Positions 32,175 to 40,900 of a stretch of DNA of 64,000 nucleotides are shown piece after piece (the first letter of the stretch is position 1; every line of letters begins with the position of its first letter). Both the position numbers and the translations under genes were made by a program. The notes beneath the pieces are model-generated. The model saw only the letters and a list, made by a program, of their open reading frames with translations. It did no database searches and had not been told where the DNA came from. This stretch comes from Hymenobacter psoromatis (GTDB taxonomy: Bacteria; Bacteroidota; Bacteroidia; Cytophagales; Hymenobacteraceae), in contig CP014771.1 of assembly GCA_001596155.1 (NCBI GenBank), forward strand, positions 4,774,001-4,838,000, in the 5' to 3' direction.

Positions 32175-32739
32175 GGAGAAAAAGCTGCTTTTCAATTTCT
32201 CGGATAATTGGCAAGTCGTTCACTACGATGTGAAAGCGGACCCAATAATGGGAGTAACAGCTGGATTCTACCGCCGCATTTTAACGGGCGGTGGCGTGAA
32301 GCACGTTCAAGCGGTTGATTTTATTTGCCTGCTACCAACTATCCCCAAAGCGCTGCAATTTATTGAGGTAAAAGACGACCGCTTAGATACGCGGGCAGAA
32401 GGTGAGCGCCGCACCCAACTCTACGAAGCAATAATGAGCAAAGTGGCGAGCACGTTAGCTGGCCTGATACTGGCGGAGCGGCTGGGCGAACAACTAGATG
32501 ACGATTTATTGCGCCCGATGGCCTGCCTGGGTCAGCAGCCTGCAATTGAGGTCGTATTATTTTGGATTGAGCCCCCGATAGCGGGTACCACACTGCGACG
32601 TAATGTTAAAAAGAGCGGTAAAATAATGTTGCAGCAGCGGCTGTCGGCTAAGCTCAAGCAGTGGGGAATGCCCTTCTTTTTGTATAACCTCACTGATGCT
32701 GATAGAATACCTCCCGATTGGCAAGTGAGCGAGATATAG
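32161..32739 (+). CDS. putative PD-(D/E)XK-like partner of the AAA ATPase
   Basis: This 192-residue protein overlaps the ATPase gene by 14 bases, so the two are translationally coupled. I do not recognise a named family. However, VKHVQAVDFICLLPTIPKAL followed by QFIEVKDDRLDT gives Asp53 ... Glu69-x-Lys71, the layout of a PD-(D/E)XK nuclease core, on predicted beta strands followed by a helix (RRTQLYEAIMSKVASTLAGL). The C-terminal half (VVLFWIEPPIAGTTLRR, KLKQWGMPFFLYNLTDADRI) would complete the fold. A nuclease effector guided by the ATPase is inferred, not shown. Confidence 0.6.
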   Translation: MPIFREKKLLFNFSDNWQVVHYDVKADPIMGVTAGFYRRILTGGGVKHVQAVDFICLLPTIPKALQFIEVKDDRLDTRAEGERRTQLYEAIMSKVASTLAGLILAERLGEQLDDDLLRPMACLGQQPAIEVVLFWIEPPIAGTTLRRNVKKSGKIMLQQRLSAKLKQWGMPFFLYNLTDADRIPPDWQVSEI

Positions 32740-32761
32740 ATTTGAGAATGTCCTACTATGC

Positions 32762-33550
32762 CTACCCCGCCACCCGCGCCAGCAACTCCGCCACTTGCTG
32801 CTCCAGGGTTGCCACGCGCTCATCGAGGCGGGCGGGCGGGCGTAAGTGGCTGGTAAAAACACCCTTCACCGCCCAGATTTCCAGGGCCTGGCTCAGGTCC
32901 AGCTCCTGGGGGCTGTAGTCGGCGTTGTCGGCGCGGAGCTGGAGGCGCTGGCCGTCGGCGAGCTGGCCCGCCACGCGGCGCACCAGTATTTTGCCCGGCG
33001 TCACGAACACGTAGATGCTGCCCACCTGCACCGTGGGCTGGGCCGGGTTGACGCGGGTGCAGAGCACGGTATCCTTGTGGCGCAGGCCTTGACGCTTAGG
33101 CAGTTGCATCTCTGCCCCGCGGATTTCAAAAGCCCGTGTGGGGCCGCTGAGCTGGTGCGGCAGCTTCAGCCACGGCAGCCCGGCGAGGTAGGCGGAGTCG
33201 TGGTGCTGCACAATGTATTCGAGGTTGCGGCTGCCGGGCACATAGGGCGTCACGTCGGCGGGCGGGCCGGCGGCTTGGGGCGCGCCGGGGGGGGTAGGGG
33301 CCGCGGTAGCTTCCTTGAAAATATCGAAGTTATACAGCTCGTTTACCGTTAATTCTTTCGTAAGTAGCAAGTCTACGGATAAGCCAAAATACTGAGCAAT
33401 TTGGATGAGCGTCTCCATTTTGGGCTCCGAGCGGCCTTCTTCGTACGCCCCCACGCTGGGCCGCGCCAGGCCAAAAAGCTCCGCAAAAGCCGCCTGACTC
33501 AGTTTTTTAACGGTTCGGATTTTGCGAATATTCTTGCCGACGTAGGACAT
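32762..33550 (-). CDS. XRE-family regulator with S24/LexA-like C-domain
   Basis: The 262-residue protein has an N-terminal helix-turn-helix (IRKIRTVKKLSQAAFAELFG, LARPSVGAYEEGRSEPKMET), a Pro/Ala-rich linker and a C-terminal part resembling the S24 signal-peptidase-like domain of phage-repressor and LexA-type proteins (GLRHKDTVLCTRVNPAQPTV, IYVFVTPGKILVRRVAGQL). This type is common in Bacteroidota genomes. A catalytic Ser-Lys pair is not evident, so it may be a non-cleaving repressor. It ends with a coiled-coil-like tail (LDERVATLEQQVAELLARVA). It converges with the ATPase pair and may regulate neighbouring genes. Confidence 0.83.
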   Translation of the reverse strand: MSYVGKNIRKIRTVKKLSQAAFAELFGLARPSVGAYEEGRSEPKMETLIQIAQYFGLSVDLLLTKELTVNELYNFDIFKEATAAPTPPGAPQAAGPPADVTPYVPGSRNLEYIVQHHDSAYLAGLPWLKLPHQLSGPTRAFEIRGAEMQLPKRQGLRHKDTVLCTRVNPAQPTVQVGSIYVFVTPGKILVRRVAGQLADGQRLQLRADNADYSPQELDLSQALEIWAVKGVFTSHLRPPARLDERVATLEQQVAELLARVAG

Positions 33551-33711
33551 AGCAGAAAATTAAGGATGCTCAAAGAAAGAGCATATCAAAAACTTTTCGT
33601 AAGATTGTGGCGTAAAGCTAGCACCGGTGCTGGAACGCGGGCCGGGTAGGGCGCTAGTTTTTTGAGCAGGATTCACAAACAGGTACTTATCCCTCCATTT
33701 ACCCCGTGCCG

Positions 33712-34119
33712 ATGACCAACACTTACTTCCCCAAAATCAAGTCCTACCTGTTGGAGCTGGGCTTCACCATTTGCCACGCCGATGAGCGGGAGAATATCCT
33801 GGTGGTGGACAAGCCGGAGCTGGGTATTCGCAACCTCGTTATCGGCTGCGGCGACCCGCTGCTGATACTGGAACAGTACTTGCTCGACCTCCCCGCGCCT
33901 TCGCTCGACATCTACCGGCAGCTGCTGCAAAAGAACCGTGATATTATCCACGGCGCGTTTGCCCTCGACGACACCGGCCGCCGCCTCATCTTCCGCGACA
34001 CGCTCCAGGTTGACCCGCTCGACCTGCCCGCGCTCGAAGCCTGCCTCAATTCGCTGGCCCTGCTGCTGAGCGAGTTTGCCGCCGAGCTGATTCAGTTTTC
34101 CAAACCCTACCCCGCTTAA
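33712..34119 (+). CDS. YbjN-domain / type III chaperone-like small protein
   Basis: The 135-residue protein resembles the YbjN/CesT-like fold: NTYFPKIKSYLLELGFTICH, NILVVDKPELGIRNLVIGCG, ILEQYLLDLPAPSLDIYRQL, GAFALDDTGRRLIFRDTLQV and a closing helix. YbjN-type proteins often accompany PspA and flotillin genes and are thought to act as small chaperones. It stands first in a same-strand set, 11 bases before pspA. A GTG six bases upstream is a possible alternative start; ATG 33712 is chosen. Confidence 0.75.
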   Translation: MTNTYFPKIKSYLLELGFTICHADERENILVVDKPELGIRNLVIGCGDPLLILEQYLLDLPAPSLDIYRQLLQKNRDIIHGAFALDDTGRRLIFRDTLQVDPLDLPALEACLNSLALLLSEFAAELIQFSKPYPA

Positions 34120-34130
34120 TTTTTCGCGTC

Positions 34131-34838
34131 ATGAATATCTTGCAGCGTCTCTTCAAAATTGGGCAGTCGGAGGCCCACGCCGCCGTCAATCAGCTCGAAG
34201 ACCCCATCAACCTCACCGAGCAGGGCCTGCGCGACCTGCGCCGGGACCTCGACAAAAGCCTCCACGGTCTGGCCGAAGTGAAGGCGACGGCCATCCGCGC
34301 TCGCAACGAGGCCGAGGGCTTCCGCGCCAAAGCCGCCGACTACGAAGCCAAGGCCGTGCTGCTGCTGCAACGCGCCCACAAGGGCGACCTCGACCGCGCC
34401 GAGGCCGACCGCCTGGCCACCGAAGCCCTGCTCAAAAAGACCGAAAACGAAGTCCACGCCACCCGCGCCAGCGCCGACCAGGAGCGCTTCGGGCAGTCGG
34501 CCGCGCAGCTCGACCAGAACGTGCAGGCCCTCAAAAGCACCATCAGCCAGTGGGAAAACGAGCTGAAAACGCTCAAGGCCCGCGTCACGGTGAGCACTGC
34601 CACGGCCACCATCAACAAGCAACTAGCGCAGCTCGACTCGTCGGGCACCGTAGCCTTGCTAGAACGCATGAAGGAAAAAGTAGCCGTGCAGGAAGCCTTG
34701 GCCGAATCATACGGCGAGATTGCCCAGGAAAGCAAAAGTATTGATGCCGAGATTGATAAGGCCGTCGGTCGGGCGGGGGTTGGCAAGGCCAGCGAAGACC
34801 TGGCCGCGCTGAAAGCCAAGCTGGGCCTGAATGAGTAG
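34131..34838 (+). CDS. PspA/IM30-family envelope-stress protein
   Basis: The 235-residue protein is an almost continuous coiled coil with the PspA start MNILQRLFKIGQSEAHAAVN and DPINLTEQGLRDLRRDLDKS, and further helices such as LLLQRAHKGDLDRAEADRLA and LVE-like KVAVQEALAESYGEIAQESK. PspA/Vipp1 proteins assemble on the inner face of the membrane and protect it when damaged. There is no PspBC or PspF here. Its neighbours are instead YbjN, a YqiJ-like protein, flotillin and a giant ATPase, a known alternative PspA context in many phyla. Confidence 0.92.
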   Translation: MNILQRLFKIGQSEAHAAVNQLEDPINLTEQGLRDLRRDLDKSLHGLAEVKATAIRARNEAEGFRAKAADYEAKAVLLLQRAHKGDLDRAEADRLATEALLKKTENEVHATRASADQERFGQSAAQLDQNVQALKSTISQWENELKTLKARVTVSTATATINKQLAQLDSSGTVALLERMKEKVAVQEALAESYGEIAQESKSIDAEIDKAVGRAGVGKASEDLAALKAKLGLNE

Positions 34839-34846
34839 CGCGGCAC

Positions 34847-34883
34847 GCCCTACCCCCTCGGCGCTGGGCCAAGGGGGTAGGGC
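34847..34883. repeat. intergenic hairpin built of CCCTACCCCCT
   Basis: GCCCTACCCCCT (34847-34858) pairs with AGGGGGTAGGGC (34872-34883). It sits between pspA and the YqiJ-like gene. It lacks a T run; it may be an attenuator or transcript-stabilising stem. Confidence 0.6.
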
Positions 34884-34922
34884 CGTAATGCTAATGTTAT
34901 TTCCGCGATATATTACCCACCT

Positions 34923-35540
34923 ATGACCGAACTGCTACGCGCCGCCGTCCTACCCCCCAACTTGGTGCCGACCGGGCTGCTGGTATTCGTGCTGCTATAT
35001 TGGCTCACGGTTATCATTGGCTTACTGGACTTTAAGACCACCGACTTGCACCTGGACGGGGGCCATCACTTATCGGGTGATGCCAATTGGTTCAACGGGG
35101 CGCTGGCGTTTTTCAACCTGGGCCGGGTGCCACTAATGCTCTTCGTCAGCTTCGTGGTGCTGCCGCTGTGGGTGGGCAGCATTTTGGTCAATTACTACAC
35201 CGGCAACTTGTCGCTACTGCGGGGGCTGGTTTTTCTGCTGCCGCTGCTGCTGGGCAGTCTGCTGCTGGCCAAGTTTTTGACAATGCCCTTCGTGGGACTG
35301 TTCGCGGCACTCGAAAAAAACCACGATGGCGGGGCCGTCGCCCTGGGCAAAGTCTGCACCGTGTTGCTGCCAGCCACCACCGAGCACCTCGGCCAGGCTA
35401 CCGTGCGCATCGATGGCGCGCCGCTCATGTTAAATGTGCGCGCTCTCAATCGGCCTATTAATAAAGGCGAAACGGCGCTGGTAATTGACTATGACGTGCC
35501 ACGTCGCTGCTATTTAATTGAGCCTTACTCGTTGACTTAG
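34923..35540 (+). CDS. YqiJ/NfeD-like membrane protein (DUF1449-type)
   Basis: The 205-residue protein has three to four membrane helices (LVPTGLLVFVLLYWLTVIIG, LALF-type FNLGRVPLMLFVSFVVLPLW, LLPLLLGSLLLAKFLTMPFV) followed by a C-terminal OB-like domain (GKVCTVLLPATTEHLGQATV, INKGETALVIDYDVPRRCYL). This matches the YqiJ family, which pairs with YqiK-type flotillin as NfeD pairs with SPFH proteins. It lies between pspA and the flotillin gene and is probably the membrane partner of the flotillin scaffold. Confidence 0.83.
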   Translation: MTELLRAAVLPPNLVPTGLLVFVLLYWLTVIIGLLDFKTTDLHLDGGHHLSGDANWFNGALAFFNLGRVPLMLFVSFVVLPLWVGSILVNYYTGNLSLLRGLVFLLPLLLGSLLLAKFLTMPFVGLFAALEKNHDGGAVALGKVCTVLLPATTEHLGQATVRIDGAPLMLNVRALNRPINKGETALVIDYDVPRRCYLIEPYSLT

Positions 35541-35564
35541 AAGTAGTCAGACACAAAATGAACA

Positions 35565-35591
35565 GTCATGCTGAGCTTGTCGAAGCATGAC
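35565..35591. repeat. single half-element of the GTCAT family
   Basis: GTCATGCT and AGCATGAC flank GAGCTTGTCGA, giving the ATGCT/AGCAT stem of the GTCAT family without the second arm. It lies between the YqiJ-like and flotillin genes. Confidence 0.65.
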
Positions 35592-35674
35592 GTTTTTCTA
35601 ATTAATGCTAATTAGTTAAAAATCCCCGATAACCACTTTCACTCTCCCTGCTTATTTAACACCTTTTTACACGC

Positions 35675-37843
35675 ATGATTACACAACTTTCCTGGGCCAT
35701 TCTGGTCATCCTCGGCGTCCTGTTGCTGGGGTTTTTGGCCATCGTGGCGCGCATGTACCAAAAGGCCGTGCAGGGCGAGGCCCTGGTCCGCACCGGCATG
35801 GGTGACACCAAAGTATCGTTTTCCGGTATTCTCATCGTGCCCATCCTGCATAAGCTGGAAGTGATGGATATTAAGCTGAAAACCATTATTATAGCGCGGG
35901 CTGGTTCGGAGGGTTTGGTGTGCAAGGATAATATGCGCGCCGACGTAAAAGTTAATTTTTTCGTGCGGGTTAATAAAACGCACGACGACGTGGTAAACGT
36001 GGCGCAGAGCATCGGCGCGCACCGCGCTTCTGACCCCGCCGCGCTCGAAGCCTTATTCGATGCTAAATTTTCGGAAGCTTTGAAAACCGTGGGTAAGCAC
36101 TTCGATTTTATCGAGCTGTATAATTCCCGCGAGCAGTTCAAGCAGGAGATTCTGCGCATTATCGGCACCGATTTGAACGGGTACGTTCTCGACGACTGCG
36201 CCATTGATTATCTGGAGCAAACCCCGCTTAATGCGCTTAACCAGGATAATATCCTGGACGCTGAGGGTATTAAAAAAATAATTGCCCTCACTTCGGAGCA
36301 AAAAATCCAGGCTAATCAAATTCAGCGCGACCAGCAGAAAACCATCAAAAAGCAGGATGTCGAGGCGCAGGAAACTATTTTGCAGCTTGAAAAACAATTA
36401 GCCGAAACTCAGGAAAAGCAATACCGCGAAATTGCCAGCATCAAGGCCCGCGAAGCCGCCGAAACTGAGAAGGTGCGCCAGGAAGAGCGCCTGAAAGGCG
36501 AAAAAGCCCGCATCACGACGGAGGAAGAAGTGAAAATCGCGGAGCAAAACCGTGACCGGCAAGTGCTGGTAGCCGAGCGTAACAAGCAGCGCACCGACGC
36601 CATCGAAACCGAGCGCGTGGCCCAGGCGAAAGCCCTGGAAGCCAACGAGCGCGAGCGCCTGGTGGCCCTGGCCCAAATTGAAAAAGAAAAGGCGCTGGAA
36701 GAGGAAAAGAAGAACATTCAGGTAATTATCCGCGAGCGCATTACGGTGGAAAAAGCGACCGTGCAGGAGGAGGAGCGCATCAAGGACACCCGCGCCCAGG
36801 CCTTGGCCGAGCGCGAAAAGTCGGTGGCCGTGACTGCCGCGCACCAGCGCAACGAAACGAGTTCTATCAACATGGTGGGCTCAGCCGATATGGAGCGTCA
36901 GGCCGCCGAATTCCGGGCTAAGCAGACGGTGATTGATGCCGAAGGCGAACGCACTGCCGCCGACCATCGCGCCGCCGCCGTGCGTATTATGGCCGAAGCC
37001 GAGGCCAGCAAAGCCGCCGCCGTGGGCCTGGCCGAAGCCCAGGTGATGCAGGCCAAAGCCACTGCCCGCCAGAAGGAAGGCGAAACCCACGCCGCCGTAA
37101 TGCAGCTCACTTCCGCGGCTGAGGCCCAGGCTATTCAGGTGAAAGCCACTGCGCAGGCCGAAGCCGACGAGAAAATCGGCTTTGTGGCCGCCAAAGTCAA
37201 CCGCGAAAAAGGCCTGGCCGATGCCGATGTGGTAGAGGCTCGCGCCACCGCCGACCAGAAAAAAGGCTTGGCTGAAGCTGCCGTCAACGAGCAGAAATTC
37301 ACGGTAGAAGCCAAAGGTATTGAGGCTAAGGCCGATGCGATGAAAAAACTCGATGGGATAGGAAAGGACCATGAGGAATTCAAGCTGCGCTTGGACAAGG
37401 AAAAATCGGTGGAGCTGGCTCAGATTAATATCCAGAAAGACATTGCCGCCTCGCAGGCCGACGTAATCGGTGCGGCTCTCAAAGCGGCCAAAATTGACAT
37501 CGTGGGCGGCGAAACGATGTTCTTCGACCAGATAATCGGCTCCATCACCAAGGGTAAATCCATTGACCGCGCCGTGCACAACAGCGAGGTGCTGAGCACG
37601 GTGAAAAATACGTTTTTCGACCACAACGGCGGCGGCGATTTCAAAACCAACCTGCGCAAATTCGTGCATCAGTTCGGCCTCAGTAGCGAGGAAATGAAGA
37701 ACCTGAGCGTGTCGGCGCTGCTGCTGCAACTGATGAATAAGGCGAGCGACGAGCCGACGCGCAGCACGATTTCGCAGTTGGCGAGTACGGCGGCAGCCCT
37801 CGGCATCAGCGATAAGCCGGTGAAATCCATTGATTTAAAATAG
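35675..37843 (+). CDS. flotillin (YqiK-like SPFH protein)
   Basis: The 722-residue protein has an N-terminal membrane helix (LSWAILVILGVLLLGFLAIV), an SPFH/Band-7 domain up to about residue 200 (VPILHKLEVMDIKLKTIIIA, NMRADVKVNFFVRVNKTHDD), a long Glu/Ala-rich coiled coil (about 200-590) and a conserved C-terminal part (DQIIGSITKGKSIDRAVHNS, LSSEEMKNLSVSALLLQL). Flotillins organise membrane microdomains. Its position after pspA and yqiJ-like genes fits an envelope-maintenance complex. The frame is intact, and length is above the usual 480-560 of YqiK, because of an extended coiled coil and C-terminal domain. Confidence 0.92.
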   Translation: MITQLSWAILVILGVLLLGFLAIVARMYQKAVQGEALVRTGMGDTKVSFSGILIVPILHKLEVMDIKLKTIIIARAGSEGLVCKDNMRADVKVNFFVRVNKTHDDVVNVAQSIGAHRASDPAALEALFDAKFSEALKTVGKHFDFIELYNSREQFKQEILRIIGTDLNGYVLDDCAIDYLEQTPLNALNQDNILDAEGIKKIIALTSEQKIQANQIQRDQQKTIKKQDVEAQETILQLEKQLAETQEKQYREIASIKAREAAETEKVRQEERLKGEKARITTEEEVKIAEQNRDRQVLVAERNKQRTDAIETERVAQAKALEANERERLVALAQIEKEKALEEEKKNIQVIIRERITVEKATVQEEERIKDTRAQALAEREKSVAVTAAHQRNETSSINMVGSADMERQAAEFRAKQTVIDAEGERTAADHRAAAVRIMAEAEASKAAAVGLAEAQVMQAKATARQKEGETHAAVMQLTSAAEAQAIQVKATAQAEADEKIGFVAAKVNREKGLADADVVEARATADQKKGLAEAAVNEQKFTVEAKGIEAKADAMKKLDGIGKDHEEFKLRLDKEKSVELAQINIQKDIAASQADVIGAALKAAKIDIVGGETMFFDQIIGSITKGKSIDRAVHNSEVLSTVKNTFFDHNGGGDFKTNLRKFVHQFGLSSEEMKNLSVSALLLQLMNKASDEPTRSTISQLASTAAALGISDKPVKSIDLK

Positions 37844-37851
37844 CCGCCCCG

Positions 37852-37888
37852 GCCCTACCTCCTTGCCAGAGCCGCGAGGGGGTAGGGC
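37852..37888. repeat. intergenic hairpin built of CCCTACC/GGTAGGG
   Basis: GCCCTACCTCCT pairs imperfectly with GAGGGGGTAGGGC across a short loop between the flotillin and giant ATPase genes. It is the second such stem in this gene set. Confidence 0.55.
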
Positions 37889-37903
37889 GGCAGTGACCAC
37901 CAC

Positions 37904-40900
37904 ATGGAACCAACTCCCCAACTCGAAGGCGGGACCTACGAAATTCTGCGCGGCCGCCTGCAAAAAAGCGGGGCCGACCTGCAAGTCCGGCTCTCAACCC
38001 TCAATACGGAGCGCAAAGCCGTATTTGGGGCCATTGATACGCGCCTGCTCGGCACGGGCCGCCTCACGACCACCAATAATTGCGTGCCGTGGGATATGGT
38101 GCCGGTGGGCAACACGTTTATTTTCGGCTTTAATGTCGTTATCGGTCTGAAAACCGAGACGGAATTAGCCGATGTTTTTGGCGTGTATGAGTATGTCAAT
38201 CACGAATTTCGGCCGCTGGGTTTACAGCTGCTGGAAGCGCCACAGTTTTTAGAGGAATTTCGGAATTTATATCGGTATTATAAAAACACGCAATTTGTAA
38301 AATTCGCGGTCTTGGGGCCGCATTTATTCATGGTATTTCGGGTGGGTAAAACCCCGAACGATATCAAGACTTTTAAGTGGCTGCTGAAGGATGACACGCT
38401 CACCTACCTCGACAACCGCAGCGACCACGAATATATATTTCCGCCGCAGCACGAGTTTGCCTGGAAACGGGCCACGCGCGACATGCAGGTGGCGGGTAAA
38501 TACCCGCATATTAGCATCGAGGACAAGGTTTTTGTCGAAACTATCGGCGGCGACCTCACCATTAAGGTGGAGAATAATACCGAGTCGGGCCGGGGAATTC
38601 TGGCCGAGCCGGTGGCCGATAAAGACCAGACGCTCGACGACTCGGAAATTTATTACGCCGTCATTGATAATTTAATTCTGCTGAAAATCCGGCCCTACCA
38701 GGAGCCGGCGTATCGGTATTTTTTATTCAATACTAAGCTACGCACGGCGCAACGACTGGACGCTTTGGCCGATGCCTGCGTGCTGCTGCCCGATAGCCAA
38801 GGACTAATTTTTCCGCACGGGTTTTATCTGCAAACCGGGGAGGGAAAATTATTCGAGAATGGCCTGCACGACATGCTGTTTGAGAAGCGTATCGCGTCGC
38901 CCAACGGGGAGGATTTTCTATATGTTTTTTACAACAAGGAAAACGGGACGTATTTATTATTATCGTACAACCTGATTGCGCAGCGGGTGGATAACCCGAT
39001 AATCTGCAACGGGTACGCGCTGTTTGAGAACGGGGAATTATGCTATTTGCGGCCCGATGCGGAAGCCAAGAAGCACCACGCCGTGCAAATCTGGCAGACG
39101 CCCTATGTAGCCCCCGATTTTGAGCTGCCCGTGACCCAGGATTCGGCCCTCTATAAGCTGGGTAATAAGGAGATTGTGCGGGCGATGGCCGAAGTGCAGG
39201 AAGTGCTGACGCTGGTGGGTAAGGAGGACAGCTACGCGGGGCTGTACCTGGACCTCATCCGGCGCACGACCACGCTGGCCGACGTATACCACTGGCTCGC
39301 TGAGCCTGCCACGCAGGACCTGGCCGCGCCGCTGCGCGATATTCAGCAGACAGCCACGGCGGCGGTGGAAGAGTTTGATAAAGTGCGCAGTATCCGCAAG
39401 AGCACGGCCGAGGCGGTGCAGCGTGGGCTGGGCCAGGCCGACGAGCTGCGCGCCCGCATCACCCGCATGGCCGACGTGACGGAAGTCAACGAATACGTGC
39501 GCCTGCTGGCCGAATTACGCGCCGTGCGGGGCGAAGTAATTTCGCTCAAAGAATTGCGCTACGTGGATGCGCCGGCCGTGGAAAAAGCCGCCGCCGAACT
39601 GGCCGACGTGAGCCAGCAGGTAGCCGGCCAGACCGTGGCGTTTCTACTGCGGCCCGACGCGCTGAAACCCTACGCCACCCGCGTGCAGGCCATTGCCGAG
39701 AGCGTAGAGAAAGTGCAAAAAGTAAGCGAGGCAAACGAGCGCGAAAAAGAAGCCAACGCCGTATCGAGCGAGCTGGAATTATTGATTGAAGTGGTGGGTA
39801 GCTTGCCGATGGACGACCCCACGCAAACCACGCAGATTATTGATACTATCTCCACGATTTACGCGGGCTTTAATCAGATTCGGGCGGCGCTGAAACGGCG
39901 GCGGCAGGCGCTGGCCGGCACCGAGGCGCAGGCCGAATTCACGGCGCAGCTTAAGCTGCTGGAACAATCGTTGGTTAATTATCTCGACCTGAGCGACACG
40001 CCGGCCAAGTGCGACGAATATAGCACCAAGCTGCTGGTACAGTTGGAGGAACTGGAAGGTAAATTTCCGGATTTCGACCAGTTTCTGGCACAATTAGCCG
40101 AGCGGCGGGAGACGGTGTATGAGGCATTTGAGTCGCGCAAGGTGAGCTTGGTGGCAGCCCGTAACCAGCGCGCTTCGGCCCTGGCGCAGTCGGCGGAGCG
40201 CATTATCAAGGCGGTGCAGAGCCGGCTGGCGCGCCTCGAAACGCTGGCCGACATCAACGGCTATTTTGCCGCCGATATACTGGTGGAAAAAGTGCGCCAG
40301 ACCGTGCAGAATTTGCTGGACCTCGGCGATACGGTGAAGGCCGACGAGCTGCAAAGCCGCCTCAAAACGGTGAAGGAAGATGCCGTGCGCCAGCTTAAGG
40401 ACCGCGCCGAACTATTTACCGATGGCGGGCAGGCGCTCAAATTTGGCCCCTATGCTTTCACTGTCAACACGCAGCCGCTGGATTTGACCATTGTGCTGCG
40501 CGAGGGCGAGCTGCATTATCACCTCACGGGCACCAATTTCTTCCAGCCGCTCATCGACCCGGCCGTGCTCAGCGCCCGCCCGGTGTGGGACCAGGCCGTG
40601 GTGTCGGAAAACGCCGACGTGTACCGCGCCGAGTACCTGGCCTGGCGGCTGCTGGAAGCCGCCGCGCACCCTACCCCCCCCCACGGCGACGAACCCGCTA
40701 CGCTCTCCATTGCGGAATTAGCCAAGCTAAGCCACGAGCAATTAACCGCTTACGTGCAGCACTTTATGGCCCCGCGCTTTGCCGAGGGCTACCTCAAGGG
40801 CGTGCATGATGCCGATGCGGCCCTGCTGCTGGCGGCCCTGGTGCGCCTCACCCAAACCGCCGATTTGCTGCGCTACCCCGGCCCGGTGCGGGCGGCCGCT

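Noticed and set aside
31068..33550. Retron or prophage region
   Set aside because: No reverse transcriptase, integrase, capsid or tRNA attachment site is seen near the ATPase pair and XRE regulator.
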